Source of the DNA: Lasioglossum baleicum
Taxonomy: Eukaryota; Arthropoda; Insecta; Hymenoptera; Halictidae
NCBI RefSeq assembly: GCF_051020765.1
Contig: NW_027469219.1
Span: 62,001 to 126,000, forward strand
Direction: 5' to 3'
Length of the DNA stretch: 64,000 nt
Shown here: positions 29,946 through 46,100 of the stretch, piece after piece
Layout: every line of letters starts with the position of its first letter
Numbering within the stretch: the first letter of the stretch is position 1
Position numbers and translations under genes: made by a program
The notes under the pieces: model-generated
Databases searched by the model: none
The model's input: only the letters and a program-made list of their open reading frames with translations
Told to the model about the DNA's origin: nothing

Positions 29946-32900
29946 CATGACGCATAACGCTTAACGAATAACGCATAACGCATAACACATTACGCATAAC
30001 GCATAACACATAACGCATAACGCATAACGCATAACGCATAACGCATAACGCATAACGCATAACGCATAACGCATAACGCATAACGCATAACGCATAACGC
30101 ATAACGCATAACGCATAACGCATAACGCATAACGCATAACGCATAACGCATAACGCATAACGCATAACGCATAACGCATAACGCATAACGCATAACGCAT
30201 AACGCATAACGCATAACGCATAACGCATAACGCATAACGCATAACGCATAACGCGTAACGCGTAACGCATAACGCATAACGCATAACGCATAACGCATAA
30301 CGCATAACGCATAACGCATAACGCATAACGCATAACGCATAACGCATAACGCATAGCCCATAACGCATAACGCATAACGCATAACGCATAACGCATAACG
30401 CATAACGCATAACGCATAACGCATAACGCATAACGCATAACGCATAACGCATAACGCATAACGCATAACGCATAACGCATAACGCATAACGCATAACGCA
30501 TAACGCATAACGCATAACGCATAACGCATAACGCATAACGCATAACGCATAACGCATAACGCATAACGCATAACGCATAACGCATAACGCATAACGCATA
30601 ACGCATAACGCATAACGCTTAACGCATAACGCATAACGCATAAAGCATTACGCATAACGGATAACGCATGACGCATAACGAATAACCCATAACGCATAAC
30701 GCATAACGCATAAAGCATAGCCCATAACGCATAACGCATAACGCATTTCGCATAACGCATAACGCATAACGCATAACGCATAACGCATAACGCATAACGC
30801 ATAACGCATAACGCATAACGCATATCGCATAACGCATAACGCATAACGCATAACGCATAACGCATAACGCATAACGCATAACGCATAACGCATAACGCAT
30901 AACGCATAACGCATAACGCATAACGCATAACGCATAACGCATAACGCATAACGCATAACGCATAACGCATAACGCATAACGCATAACGCATAACGCATAA
31001 CGCATAACGCATAACGCATAACGCATAACGCATAACGCATAACGCATAACGCATAACGCATAAAGCATAGCCCATAACGCATAACGCATAACGCATTTCG
31101 CATAACGCATAACGCATAACGCATAACGCATAACGCATAACGCATAACGCATAACGCATAACGCATAACGCATAACGCATAACGCATAACGCATAACGCA
31201 TAACGCATAACGCATAACGCATAACGCATAACGCATAACGCATAACGCATAACGCATAACGCATAACGCATAACGCTTAACGCATAACGCATAACGCATA
31301 AAGCATTACGCATAACGGATAACGCATGACGCATAACGAATAACCCATAACGCATAACGCATAACGCATAAAGCATAGCCCATAACGCATAACGCATAAC
31401 GCATTTCGCATAACGCATAACGCATAACGCATAACGCATAACGCATAACGCATAACGCATAACGCATAACGCATAACGCATAACGCATAAAGCTTAACGA
31501 ATAACGCATAACGCATAACGCATAACGCATAACGCATAACGCATAACGCATAACGCATAACGCATAACGCATAACGCATAACGCATAACGCATAACGCAT
31601 AACGCATAACGCATAACGCATAACGCATAACGCATAACGCATAACGCATAACGCATAACGCATAACGCATAACGCATAACGCATAACGCATAACGCATAA
31701 CGCATAACGCATAACGCATAACGCATAACGCATAACGCATAACGCATAACGCATAACGCATAACGCATAACGCATAACGCATAACGCGTAACGCATAACG
31801 CATGCCGCATAACGCATAACGCATAACGCATAACGCATAACGCATAACGCATAACGCATAACGCATAACGCATAACGCATAACGCATAGCCCATAACGCA
31901 TAACGCATAACGCATAACGCATAACGCATAACGCATAACGCATAACGCATAACGCATAACGCATAACGCATAACGCATAACGCATAACGCATAACGCATA
32001 ACGCATAACGCATAACGCATAACGCATAACGCATAACGCATAACGCATAACGCATAACGCATAACGCATAACGCATAACGCATAACGCATAACGCATAAC
32101 GCATAACGCATAACGCTTAACGCATAACGCATAACGCATAAAGCATTACGCATAACGGATAACGCATGACGCATAACGAATAACCCATAACGCATAACGC
32201 ATAACGCATAAAGCATAGCCCATAACGCATAACGCATAACGCATTTCGCATAACGCATAACGCATAACGCATAACGCATAACGCATAACGCATAACGCAT
32301 AACGCATAACGCATAACGCATAACGCATAACGCATAACGCATAACGCATAACGCATAACGCATAACGCATAACGCATAACGCATAACGCATAACGCATAA
32401 CGCATAACGCATAACGCATAACGCATAACGCATAACGCATAACGCATAACGCATAACGCATAACGCATAACGCATAACGCATAACGCATAACGCATAACG
32501 CATAACGCATAACGCACAACGCATAACCCATAACGCATAACGCATAACGCATGACGCATAACGCATAACGCATAACGCATAACTCATAACGCATAACGCA
32601 TAACGCATAACGCATAACGCATAACGCATAACGCATAACGCATAACGCATAACGCATAACGCATAACGCATAACGCATAACGCATAACGCATAAAGCATA
32701 GCCCATAACGCATAACGCATAACGCATTTCGCATAACGCATAACGCATAACGCATAACGCATAACGCATAACGCATAACGCATAACGCATAAAGCTTAAC
32801 GAATAACGCATAACGCATAACGCATAACGCATAACGCATAACGCATAACGCATAACGCATAACGCATAACGCATAACGCATAACGCATAACGCATAACGC

Positions 32901-33305
32901 ATAACGCATAACGCATAACGCATAACGCATAACGCATAACGCATAACGCATAACGCATAACGCATAACGCATAACGCATAACGCATAACGCATAACGCAT
33001 AACGCATAACGCATAACGCATAACGCATAACGCATAACGCATAACGCATAACGCATAACGCATAACGCATAACGCATAACGCATAACGCATAACGCATAA
33101 CGCATAACGCATAACGCATAACGCATAACGCATAACGCATAACGCATAACGCATAACGCATAACGCATAACGCATAACGCATTACGCATAACGCATAACG
33201 CACAACGCATAACGCATAACGCATAACGCATAACGCATAACGCATAACGCATAACGCATTACGCATAACGCATAACGCATAACTCATAACGCATAACGCA
33301 TAACG
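29946..33305. repeat. Block 7b: T2/T3-rich block, second copy
   Basis: Partial T1 29946, full T2 30618, T2 tail 31059, full T2 31276, T3 31486, full T2 32116, T2 tail 32690, T3 32788. Offsets from block 7a are 4,200, 4,207 and 4,200 bp for the first three T2 elements, then about 4,473-4,494 bp. The copies therefore differ by insertion or loss of whole sub-blocks. The catgccg marker is found again near 31.80 kb. Confidence 0.82.
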
Positions 33306-35594
33306 CATCGCGCATAACGCATAACGCATATCGCATAGCGCATGACGCATAACGCTTAACGAATAACGCATAACGCATAACACATTACGCATAACGCATA
33401 ACACATAACGCATAACGCATAACGCATAACGCATAACGCATAACGCATAACGCATAACGCATAACGCATAACGCATAACGCATAACGCATAACGCATAAC
33501 GCATAACGCATAACGCACAACGCATAACGCATAACGCATAACGCATAACGCATAACGCATTACGCATAACGCATAACGCACAACGCATAACGCATAACGC
33601 ATAACGCATAACGCATAACGCATATCGCATAACGCATAACGCATAACGCATAACGCATCGCGCATAACGCATAACGCATATCGCATAGCGCATGACGCAT
33701 AACGCTTAACGAATAACGCATAACGCATAACACATTACGCATAACGCATAACACATAACGCATAACGCATAACGCATAACGCATAACGCATAACGCATAA
33801 CGCATAACGCATAACGCATAACGCATAACGCATAACGCATAACGCATAACGCATAACGCATAACGCATAACGCATAACGCATAACGCATAACGCATAACG
33901 CATAACGCATAACGCATAACGCATAACGCATAACGCATAACGCATAACGCATAACGCACAACGCATAACGCATAACGCATAACGCATAACGCATAACGCA
34001 TAACGCATAACGCATAACGCACAACGCACAACGCATAACGCATAACGCATAACGCATAACGCACAACGCATAACGCATAACGCATAACGCATAACGCATA
34101 ACGCATAACGCATAACGCATAACGCATAACGCATAACGCATAACGCATAACGCATAACGCATAACGCATAACGCATAACGCATAACGCATAACGCATAAC
34201 GCATAACGCATAACGCATAACGCATAACGCATAACGCTTAACGCATAACGCATAACGCATAACGCATAACGCATAACGCACAACGCATAACGCATAACGC
34301 ATAACGCATAACGCATAACGCATAACGCATTACGCATTACGCATAACGCATAACGCACAACGCATAACGCATAACGCATAACGCATAACGCATAACGCAT
34401 AACGCATAACGCATTACGCATAACGCATAACGCATAACTCATAACGCATAACGCATAACGCATCGCGCATAACGCATAACGCATATCGCATAGCGCATGA
34501 CGCATAACGCTTAACGAATAACGCATAACGCATAACACATTACGCATAACGCATAACACATAACGCATAACGCATAACGCATAACGCATAACGCATAACG
34601 CATAACGCATAACGCATAACGCATAACGCATAACGCATAACGCATAACGCATAACGCATAACGCATAACGCACAACGCATAACGCATAACGCATAACGCA
34701 TAACGCATAACGCATTACGCATAACGCATAACGCACAACGCATAACGCATAACGCATAACGCATAACGCATAACGCATATCGCATAACGCATAACGCATA
34801 ACGCATAACGCATCGCGCATAACGCATAACGCATATCGCATAGCGCATGACGCATAACGCTTAACGAATAACGCATAACGCATAACACATTACGCATAAC
34901 GCATAACACATAACGCATAACGCATAACGCATAACGCATAACGCATAACGCATAACGCATAACGCATAACGCATAACGCATAACGCATAACGCATAACGC
35001 ATAACGCATAACGCATAACGCATAACGCATAACGCATAACGCATAACGCATAACGCATAACGCATAACGCATAACGCATAACGCATAACGCATAACGCAT
35101 AACGCATAACGCATAACGCACAACGCATAACGCATAACGCATAACGCATAACGCATAACGCATAACGCATAACGCATAACGCACAACGCACAACGCATAA
35201 CGCATAACGCATAACGCATAACGCACAACGCATAACGCATAACGCATAACGCATAACGCATAACGCATAACGCATAACGCATAACGCATAACGCATAACG
35301 CATAACGCATAACGCATAACGCATAACGCATAACGCATAACGCATAACGCATAACGCATAACGCATAACGCATAACGCATAACGCATAACGCATAACGCA
35401 TAACGCATAACGCATAACGCATAACGCATAACGCATAACGCATAACGCATAACGCATAACGCATAACGCATAACGCATAACGCATAACGCATAACGCATA
35501 ACGCATAACGCATAACGCATAACGCATAACGCATAACGCATAACGCATAACGCATAACGCATAACGCATAACGCATAACGCATAACGCATAACG
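33306..35594. repeat. Block 8: two copies of a 1,155-bp T1-pair repeat
   Basis: T1 pairs at 33306/33656 and 34461/34811: members are 350 bp apart and pairs 1,155 bp (165 units) apart. Downstream cacaacg markers repeat too: single 33957, doublet 34020, single 34062 against single 35119, doublet 35182, single 35224 (offset 1,162, one unit more). A similar pair is at 42791/43141 (350 bp) and at 28812/29148 (336 bp). A lone catttcg is at 35595. Confidence 0.85.
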
Positions 35595-35622
35595 CATTTC
35601 GCATAACGCATAACGCATAACG

Positions 35623-35727
35623 CATATCGCATGACGCTTAACGCATAACGCATAACGCATAACGGATAACGCTTGACGCATAACGCATAACGCATAACGC
35701 ATAACGCATAACGGATAACGCTTGACG
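35623..35727. repeat. T4 cassette (105 bp, 15 units), first copy and list
   Basis: Non-consensus units are: 1 catatcg, 2 catgacg, 3 cttaacg, 7 gataacg, 8 cttgacg, 14 gataacg and 15 cttgacg. Copies start at 35623, 43883, 45360, 46697, 57394, 58416, 58976 and 59998. The copy at 41748-41803 is shortened and carries cataact in unit 5. The copy at 52460 lacks the second cttgacg and has one unit fewer between its gataacg units. From 46.6 kb on, T4 is preceded about 98-119 bp upstream by a cataatg marker (46599, 52348, 57282, 58304, 58857, 59886), with an aataacg and a catgacg between. T4 is absent from the first 35 kb. Confidence 0.9.
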
Positions 35728-36126
35728 CATAACGCATAACGCATAACGCATAACGCATAACGCATAACGCATAACGCATAACGCATAACGCATAACGCAT
35801 AACGCATAACGCATAACGCATAACGCATAACGCATAACGCATAACGCATAACGCATAACGCATAACGCATAACGCATAACGCATAACGCATAACGCATAA
35901 CGCATAACGCATAACGCATAACGCATAACGCATAACGCATAACGCATAACGCATAACGCATAACGCATAACGCATAACGCATAACGCATAACGCATAACG
36001 CATAACGCATAACGCATAACGCATAACGCATAACGCATAACGCATAACGCATAACGCATAACGCATAACGCATAACGCATAACGCATAACGCATAACGCA
36101 TAACGCATAACGCATAACGCATAACG

Positions 36127-36189
36127 CATATCGCATAGCGCATGACGCATAACGCTTAACGAATAACGCATAACGCATAACACATTACG
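36127..36189. repeat. Headless T1 cassette (63 bp, 9 units), first copy and list
   Basis: This form starts at T1 unit 4 (catatcg) and ends at unit 12 (cattacg). The catcgcg head and the last cataaca are both replaced by consensus units. Copies start at 36127, 44114, 45591, 50092, 51319, 55035, 56582, 62525, 63428 and 63617. All lie right of 36 kb, where the headed form becomes rare. Other partial T1 forms are: 25760, 29946 and 38836 (from unit 6, catgacg, to the last cataaca), 41475 (from unit 5), 37023 (from unit 8), and the tails only at 3709-3736 and 15826-15853. The copy at 51319 sits just after the irregular 9-bp unit that occupies the place of catcgcg. Confidence 0.9.
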
Positions 36190-36665
36190 CATAACGCATA
36201 ACGCATAACGCATAACGCATAACGCATAACGCATAACGCATAACGCATAACGCATAACGCATAACGCATAACGCATAACGCATAACGCATAACGCATAAC
36301 GCATAACGCATAACGCATAACGCATAACGCATAACGCATAACGCATAACGCATAACGCATAACGCATAACGCATAACGCATAACGCATAACGCATAACGC
36401 ATAACGCATAACGCATAACGCATAACGCATAACGCATAACGCGTAACGCATAACGCATAACGCATAACGCATAACGCATAACGCGTAACGCATAACGCAT
36501 AACGCATAACGCATAACGCATAACGCATAACGCATAACGCATAACGCATAACGCATAACGCATAACGCATAACGCATAACGCATAACGCATAACGCATAA
36601 CGCATAACGCATAACGCATAACGCATAACGCATAACGCATAACGCATAACGCATAACGCATAACG

Positions 36666-36721
36666 TATAACGCATAACGCATAACGCATAACGCATATCG
36701 CATAACGCATAACGCAAAACG
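36666..36721. repeat. T7 cassette (catatcg to caaaacg), first copy and list
   Basis: catatcg and, two units later, caaaacg form the core. The leading marker upstream is tataacg (36666, 51837, 55546, 63043) or cataaag (44611, 46074). Cores start (catatcg) at 36694, 44653, 46116, 49665, 51865, 55574 and 63071. The copy at 55574 has one extra consensus unit before caaaacg. All are right of 36 kb, and all lie 470-600 bp after a headless T1 or at a comparable place in its block. Confidence 0.87.
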
Positions 36722-39700
36722 CATAACGCATAACGCATAACGCATAACGCATAACGCATAACGCATAACGCATAACGCATAACGCATAACGCATAACGCA
36801 TAACGCATAACGCATAACGCATAACGCATAACGCATAACGCATAACGCATAACGCATAACGCATAACGCATAACGCATAACGCATAACGCATAACGCATA
36901 ACGCATAACGCATAACGCATAACGCATAACGCATAACGCATAACGCATAACGCATAACGCATAACGCATAACGCATAACGCATAACGCATAACGCATAAC
37001 GCATAACGCATAACGCATAACGCTTAACGAATAACGCATAACGCATAACGCATAACACATTACGCATAACGCATAACGCATAACGCATAACGCATAACGC
37101 ATAACGCATAACGCATAACGCATAAAGCATAGCCCATAACGCATAACGCATAACGCATAACGCATAACGCATAACGCATAACGCATAACGCATAACGCAT
37201 AACGCATAACGCATAACGCATAACGCATAACGCATAACGCATAACGCATAACGCATAACGCATAACGCATAACGCATAACGCATAACGCATAACGCATAA
37301 CGCATAACGCATAACGCATAACGCATAACGCATAACGCATAACGCATAACGCATAACGCATAACGCATAACGCATAACGCATAACGCATAACGCATAACG
37401 CATAACGCATAACGCATAACGCATCGCGCATAACGCATAACGCATATCGCATAGCGCATGACGCATAACGCTTAACGAATAACGCATAACGCATAACACA
37501 TTACGCATAACGCATAACACATAACGCATAACGCATAACGCATAACGCATAACGCATAACGCATAACGCATAACGCATAACGCATAACGCATAACGCATA
37601 ACGCATAACGCATAACGCATAACGCATAACGCATAACGCATAACGCATAACGCATAACGCATAACGCATAACGCATAACGCATAACGCGTAACGCATAAC
37701 GCATAACGCGTAACGCATAACGCATAACGCTTAACGCATAACGCATAACGCATAACGCATAACGCATAACGCATAACGCATAACGCATAACGCATAACGC
37801 ATAACGCATAACGCATAACGCATAACGCATAACGCATAACGCTTAACGCATAACGCATAACGCATAAAGCATTACGCATAACGGATAACGCATGACGCAT
37901 AACGAATAACCCATAACGCATAACGCATAACGCATAAAGCATAGCCCATAACGCATAACGCATAACGCATTTCGCATAACGCATAACGCATAACGCATAA
38001 CGCATAACGCATAACGCATAACGCATAACGCATAACGCATAACGCATAACTCATAACGCATAACGCATAACGCATAACGCATAACGCATAACGCATAACG
38101 CATAACGCATAACGCATAACGCATAACGCATAACGCATAACGCATAACGCATAACGCATAACGCATAACGCATAACGCATAACGCATAACGCACAACGCA
38201 TAACGCATAACGCATAACGCATAACACATAACGCATAACGCATAACGCATAACGCATAACGCATAACGCATAACGCATAACGCATAACGCATAACGCATA
38301 ACGCATAACGCATAACGCATAACGCACAACGCATAACGCATAACGCATAACGCATAACGCATAACGCATTACGCATAACGCATAACGCACAACGCATAAC
38401 GCATAACGCATAACGCATAACGCATAACGCATAACGCATAACGCATAACGCATAACGCATCGCGCATAACGCATAACGCATATCGCATAGCGCATGACGC
38501 ATAACGCTTAACGAATAACGCATAACGCATAACACATTACGCATAACGCATAACACATAACGCATAACGCATAACGCATAACGCATAACGCATAACGCAT
38601 AACGCATAACGCATAACGCATAACGCATAACGCATAACGCATAACGCATAACGCATAACGCATAACGCATAACGCATAACGCATAACGCATAACGCATAA
38701 CGCATAACGCATAACGCACAACGCATAACGCATAACGCATAACGCATAACGCATAACGCATAACGCATAACGCACAACGCACAACGCATAACGCATAACG
38801 CATAACGCATAACGCATAACGCATAACGCATAACGCATGACGCATAACGCTTAACGAATAACGCATAACGCATAACACATTACGCATAACGCATAACACA
38901 TAACGCATAACGCATAACGCATAACGCATAACGCATAACGCATAACGCATAACGCATAACGCATAACGCATAACGCATAACGCATAACGCATAACGCATA
39001 ACGCATAACGCATAACGCATAACGCATAACGCATAACGCATAACGCATAACGCATAACGCATAACGCATAACGCATAACGCATAACGCATAACGCATAAC
39101 GCATAACGCGTAACGCATAACGCATAACGCGTAACGCATAACGCATAACGCATAACGCATAACGCATAACGCATAACGCATAACGCATAACGCATAACGC
39201 ATAACGCATAACGCATAACGCATAACGCATAACGCATAACGCATAACGCATAACGCATAACGCATAACGCTTAACGCATAACGCATAACGCATAAAGCAT
39301 TACGCATAACGGATAACGCATGACGCATAACGAATAACCCATAACGCATAACGCATAACGCATAAAGCATAGCCCATAACGCATAACGCATAACGCATTT
39401 CGCATAACGCATAACGCATAACGCATAACGCATAACGCATAACGCATAACGCATAACGCATAACGCATAACTCATAACGCATAACGCATAACGCATAACG
39501 CATAACGCATAACGCATAACGCATAACGCATAACGCATAACGCATAACGCATAACGCATAACGCATAACGCATAACGCATAACGCATAACGCATAACGCA
39601 TAACGCATAACGCATAACGCATAACGCATAACGCATAACGCATAACGCATAACGCATAACGCATAACGCATAACGCATAACGCATAAAGCATAGCCCATA

Positions 39701-42700
39701 ACGCATAACGCATAACGCATTTCGCATAACGCATAACGCATAACGCATAACGCATAACGCATAACGCATAAAGCTTAACGAATAACGCATAACGCATAAC
39801 GCATAACGCATAACGCATAACGCATAACGCATAACGCATAACGCATAACGCATAACGCATAACGCATAACGCATAACGCATAACGCATAACGCATAACGC
39901 ATAACGCATAACGCATAACGCATAACGCATAACGCATAACGCATAACGCATAACGCATAACGCATAACGCATAACGCATAACGCGTAACGCATAACGCGT
40001 AACGCATAACGCATGCCGCATAACGCATAACGCATAACGCATAACGCATAACGCATAACGCATAACGCATAACGCATAACGCATAACGCATAACGCATAA
40101 CGCATAGCCCATAACGCATAACGCATAACGCATAACGCATAACGCATAACGCATAACGCATAACGCATAACGCATAACGCATAACGCATAACGCATAACG
40201 CATAACGCATAACGCATAACGCATAACGCATAACGCATAACGCATAACGCATAACGCATAACGCATAACGCATAACGCATAACGCATAACGCATAACGCA
40301 TAACGCATAACGCATAACGCATAACGCATAACGCTTAACGCATAACGCATAACGCATAAAGCATTACGCATAACGGATAACGCATGACGCATAACGAATA
40401 ACCCATAACGCATAACGCATAACGCATAAAGCATAGCCCATAACGCATAACGCATAACGCATTTCGCATAACGCATAACGCATAACGCATAACGCATAAC
40501 GCATAACGCATAACGCATAACGCATAACGCATAACGCATAACGCATAACGCATAACGCATAACGCATAACGCATAACGCATAACGCATAACGCATAACGC
40601 ATAACGCATAACGCATAACGCATAACGAATAACCCATAACGCATAACGCATAACGCATAAAGCATAGCCCATAACGCATAACGCATAACGCATTTCGCAT
40701 AACGCATAACGCATAACGCATAACGCATAACGCATAACGCATAACGCATAACGCATAACGCATAACGCATAACGCATAACGCATAACGCATAACGCATAA
40801 CGCATAACGCATATCGCATAACGCATAACGCATAACGCATAACGCATAACGCATAACGCATAACGCATAACGCATAACGCATAACGCATAACGCATAACG
40901 CATAACGCATAACGCATAACGCATAACGCATAACGCATAACGCATAACGCATAACGCATAAAGCATAGCCCATAACGCATAACGCATAACGCATTTCGCA
41001 TAACGCATAACGCATAACGCATAACGCATAACGCATAACGCATAACGCATAACGCATAAAGCTTAACGAATAACGCATAACGCATAACGCATAACGCATA
41101 ACGCATAACGCATAACGCATAACGCATAACGCATAACGCATAACGCATAACGCATAACGCATAACGCATAACGCATAACGCATAACGCATAACGCATAAC
41201 GCATAACGCATAACGCATAACGCATAACGCATAACGCATAACGCATAACGCATAACGCATAACGCATAACGCATAACGCATAACGCATAACGCATAACGC
41301 ATAACGCATAACGCATAACGCATAACGCATAACGCATAACGCATAACGCATAACGCATAACGCATACCGCATAACGCATAACGCATAACGCATAACGCAT
41401 AACGCATAACGCATAACGCATAACGCATAACGCATAACGCACAACGCATAACGCATAACGCATAACGCATAACGCATAGCGCATGACGCATAACGCTTAA
41501 CGAATAACGCATAACGCATAACGCATAACACATTACGCATAACGCATAACGCATAACGCATAACGCATAACGCATAACGCATAAAGCATAGCCCATAACG
41601 CATAACGCATAACGCATTTCGCATAACGCATAACGCATAACGCATAACGCATAACGCATAACGCATAACGCATAACGCATAACGCATAACGCATAACGCA
41701 TAACGCATAACGCATAACGCATAACGCATAACGCATAACGCATAACGCATATCGCATGACGCTTAACGCATAACGCATAACTCATAACGGATAACGCTTG
41801 ACGCATAACGCATAACGCATAACGCATAACGCATAACGCATAACGCATAACGCATAACGCATAACGCATAACGCATAACGCATAACGCATAACGCATAAC
41901 GCATAACGCATAACGCATAACGCATAACGTATAACGCATGACGCATAACGCATAACGCATAACGCATAACTCATAACGCATAACGCATAACGCATCGCGC
42001 TTAACGCATAACGCATATCGCATAGCGCATGACGCATAACGCTTAACGAATAACGCATAACGCATAACGCATAACACATTACGCATAACGCATAACACAT
42101 AACGCATAACGCATAACGCATAACGCATAACGCATAACGCATAACGCATAACGCATAACGCATAACGCATAACGCATAACGCATAACGCATAACGCATAA
42201 CGCATAACGCATAACGCATAACGCATAACGCATAACGCATAACGCATAACGCATAACGCATAACGCATAACGCATAACGCATAACGCATAACGCATAACG
42301 CATAACGCATAACGCATAACGCATAACGCATAACGCATAACGCATAACGCATAACGCATAACGCATAACGCATAACGCATAACGCATAACGCATAACGCA
42401 TAACGCATAACGCATAACGCGTAACGCGTAACGCATAACGCATAACGCATAACGCATAACGCATAACGCATAACGCATAACGCATAACGCATAACGCATA
42501 ACGCATAACGCATAACGCATAACGCATAACGCATAACGCATAACGCATAACGCATAACGCATAACGCATAACGCATAACGCATAACGCATAACGCATAAC
42601 GCATAACGCATAACGCACAACGCATAACGCATAACGCATAACGCATAACGCATAACGCATAACGCATTACGCATAACGCATAACGCACAACGCATAACGC

Positions 42701-43140
42701 ATAACGCATAACGCATAACGCATAACGCATAACGCATAACGCATTACGCATAACGCATAACGCATAACTCATAACGCATAACGCATAACGCATCGCGCAT
42801 AACGCATAACGCATATCGCATAGCGCATGACGCATAACGCTTAACGAATAACGCATAACGCATAACACATTACGCATAACGCATAACACATAACGCATAA
42901 CGCATAACGCATAACGCATAACGCATAACGCATAACGCATAACGCATAACGCATAACGCATAACGCATAACGCATAACGCATAACGCATAACGCACAACG
43001 CATAACGCATAACGCATAACGCATAACGCATAACGCATAACGCATTACGCATAACGCATAACGCACAACGCATAACGCATAACGCATAACGCATAACGCA
43101 TAACGCATATCGCATAACGCATAACGCATAACGCATAACG

Positions 43141-46100
43141 CATCGCGCATAACGCATAACGCATATCGCATAGCGCATGACGCATAACGCTTAACGAATA
43201 ACGCATAACGCATAACACATTACGCATAACGCATAACACATAACGCATAACGCATAACGCATAACGCATAACGCATAACGCATAACGCATAACGCATAAC
43301 GCATAACGCATAACGCATAACGCATAACGCATAACGCATAACGCATAACGCATAACGCATAACGCATAACGCATAACGCATAACGCATAACGCATAACGC
43401 ATAACGCACAACGCATAACGCATAACGCATAACGCATAACGCATAACGCATAACGCATAACGCACAACGCACAACGCATAACGCATAACGCATAACGCAT
43501 AACGCACAACGCACAACGCATAACGCATAACGCATAACGCATAACGCACAACGCATAACGCATAACGCATAACGCATAACACATAACGCATAACGCATAA
43601 CGCATAACGCATAACGCATAACGCATAACGCATAACGCATAACGCATAACGCATAACGCATAACGCATAACGCATAACGCATAACGCATAACGCATAACG
43701 CATAACGCATAACGCATAACGCATAACGCATAACGCATAACGCATAACGCATAACGCATAACGCATAACGCATAACGCATAACGCATAACGCATAACGCA
43801 TAACGCATAACGCATAACGCATAACGCATAACGCATAACGCATAACGCATAACGCATAACGCATAACGCATAACGCATAACGCATATCGCATGACGCTTA
43901 ACGCATAACGCATAACGCATAACGGATAACGCTTGACGCATAACGCATAACGCATAACGCATAACGCATAACGGATAACGCTTGACGCATAACGCATAAC
44001 GCATAACGCATAACGCATAACGCATAACGCATAACGCATAACGCATAACGCATAACGCATAACGCATAACGCATAACGCATAACGCATAACGCATAACGC
44101 ATAACGCATAACGCATATCGCATAGCGCATGACGCATAACGCTTAACGAATAACGCATAACGCATAACACATTACGCATAACGCATAACGCATAACGCAT
44201 AACGCATAACGCATAACGCATAACGCATAACGCATAACGCATAACGCATAACGCATAACGCATAACGCATAACGCATAACGCATAACGCATAACGCATAA
44301 CGCATAACGCATAACGCATAACGCATAACGCATAACGCATAACGCATAACGCGTAACGCATAACGCATAACGCGTAACGCATAACGCATAACGCATAACG
44401 CATAACGCATAACGCGTAACGCATAACGCATAACGCATAACGCATAACGCATAACGCATAACGCATAACGCATAACGCATAACGCATAACGCATAACGCA
44501 TAACGCATAACGCATAACGCATAACGCATAACGCATAACGCATAACGCATAACGCATAACGCATAACGCATAACGCATAACGCATAACGCATAACGCATA
44601 ACGCATAACGCATAAAGCATAACGCATAACGCATAACGCATAACGCATAACGCATATCGCATAACGCATAACGCAAAACGCATAACGCATAACGCATAAC
44701 GCATAACGCATAACGCATAACGCATAACGCATAACGCATAACGCATAACGCATAACGCATAACGCATAACGCATAACGCATAACGCATAACGCATAACGC
44801 ATAACGCATAACGCATAACGCATAACGCATAACGCATAACGCATAACGCATAACGCATAACGCATAACGCATAACGCATAACGCATAACGCATAACGCAT
44901 AACGCATAACGCATAACGCATAACGCATAACGCATAACGCATAACGCATAACGCATAACGCATAACGCATAACGCATAACGCATAACGCACAACGCATAA
45001 CGCATAACGCATAACGCATAACGCACAACGCATAACGCATAACGCATAACGCATAACACATAACGCATAACGCATAACGCATAACGCATAACGCATAACG
45101 CATAACGCATAACGCATAACGCATAACGCATAACGCATAACGCATAACGCATAACGCATAACGCATAACGCATAACGCATAACGCATAACGCATAACGCA
45201 TAACGCATAACGCATAACGCATAACGCATAACGCATAACGCATAACGCATAACGCATAACGCATAACGCATAACGCATAACGCATAACGCATAACGCATA
45301 ACGCATAACGCATAACGCATAACGCATAACGCATAACGCATAACGCATAACGCATAACGCATATCGCATGACGCTTAACGCATAACGCATAACGCATAAC
45401 GGATAACGCTTGACGCATAACGCATAACGCATAACGCATAACGCATAACGGATAACGCTTGACGCATAACGCATAACGCATAACGCATAACGCATAACGC
45501 ATAACGCATAACGCATAACGCATAACGCATAACGCATAACGCATAACGCATAACGCATAACGCATAACGCATAACGCATAACGCATAACGCATATCGCAT
45601 AGCGCATGACGCATAACGCTTAACGAATAACGCATAACGCATAACACATTACGCATAACGCATAACGCATAACGCATAACGCATAACGCATAACGCATAA
45701 CGCATAACGCATAACGCATAACGCATAACGCATAACGCATAACGCATAACGCATAACGCATAACGCATAACGCATAACGCATAACGCATAACGCATAACG
45801 CATAACGCATAACGCGTAACGCATAACGCGTAACGCGTAACGCATAACGCATAACGCATAACGCATAACGCATAACGCGTAACGCATAACGCATAACGCA
45901 TAACGCATAACGCATAACGCATAACGCATAACGCATAACGCATAACGCATAACGCATAACGCATAACGCATAACGCATAACGCATAACGCATAACGCATA
46001 ACGCATAACGCATAACGCATAACGCATAACGCATAACGCATAACGCATAACGCATAACGCATAACGCATAACGCATAAAGCATAACGCATAACGCATAAC

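Larger units (their letters stand above)
35595..43140. repeat. Block 9: mixed block, first T4 and T7
   Basis: T4 35623, headless T1 36127, T7 36666, partial T1 37023, T2 remnant 37121, T1 37422, T2 37842, T1 38458, partial T1 38836, T2 39270, T2 tail 39683, T3 39767, T2 40334, T2 part 40628, T2 tail 40957, T3 41055, partial T1 41475, T2 tail 41580, short T4 41748, T1 41993, T1 42791. Left-type (full T2, T3, headed T1) and right-type (T4, T7, headless T1) cassettes overlap here, so it is the transition of the array. Confidence 0.8.
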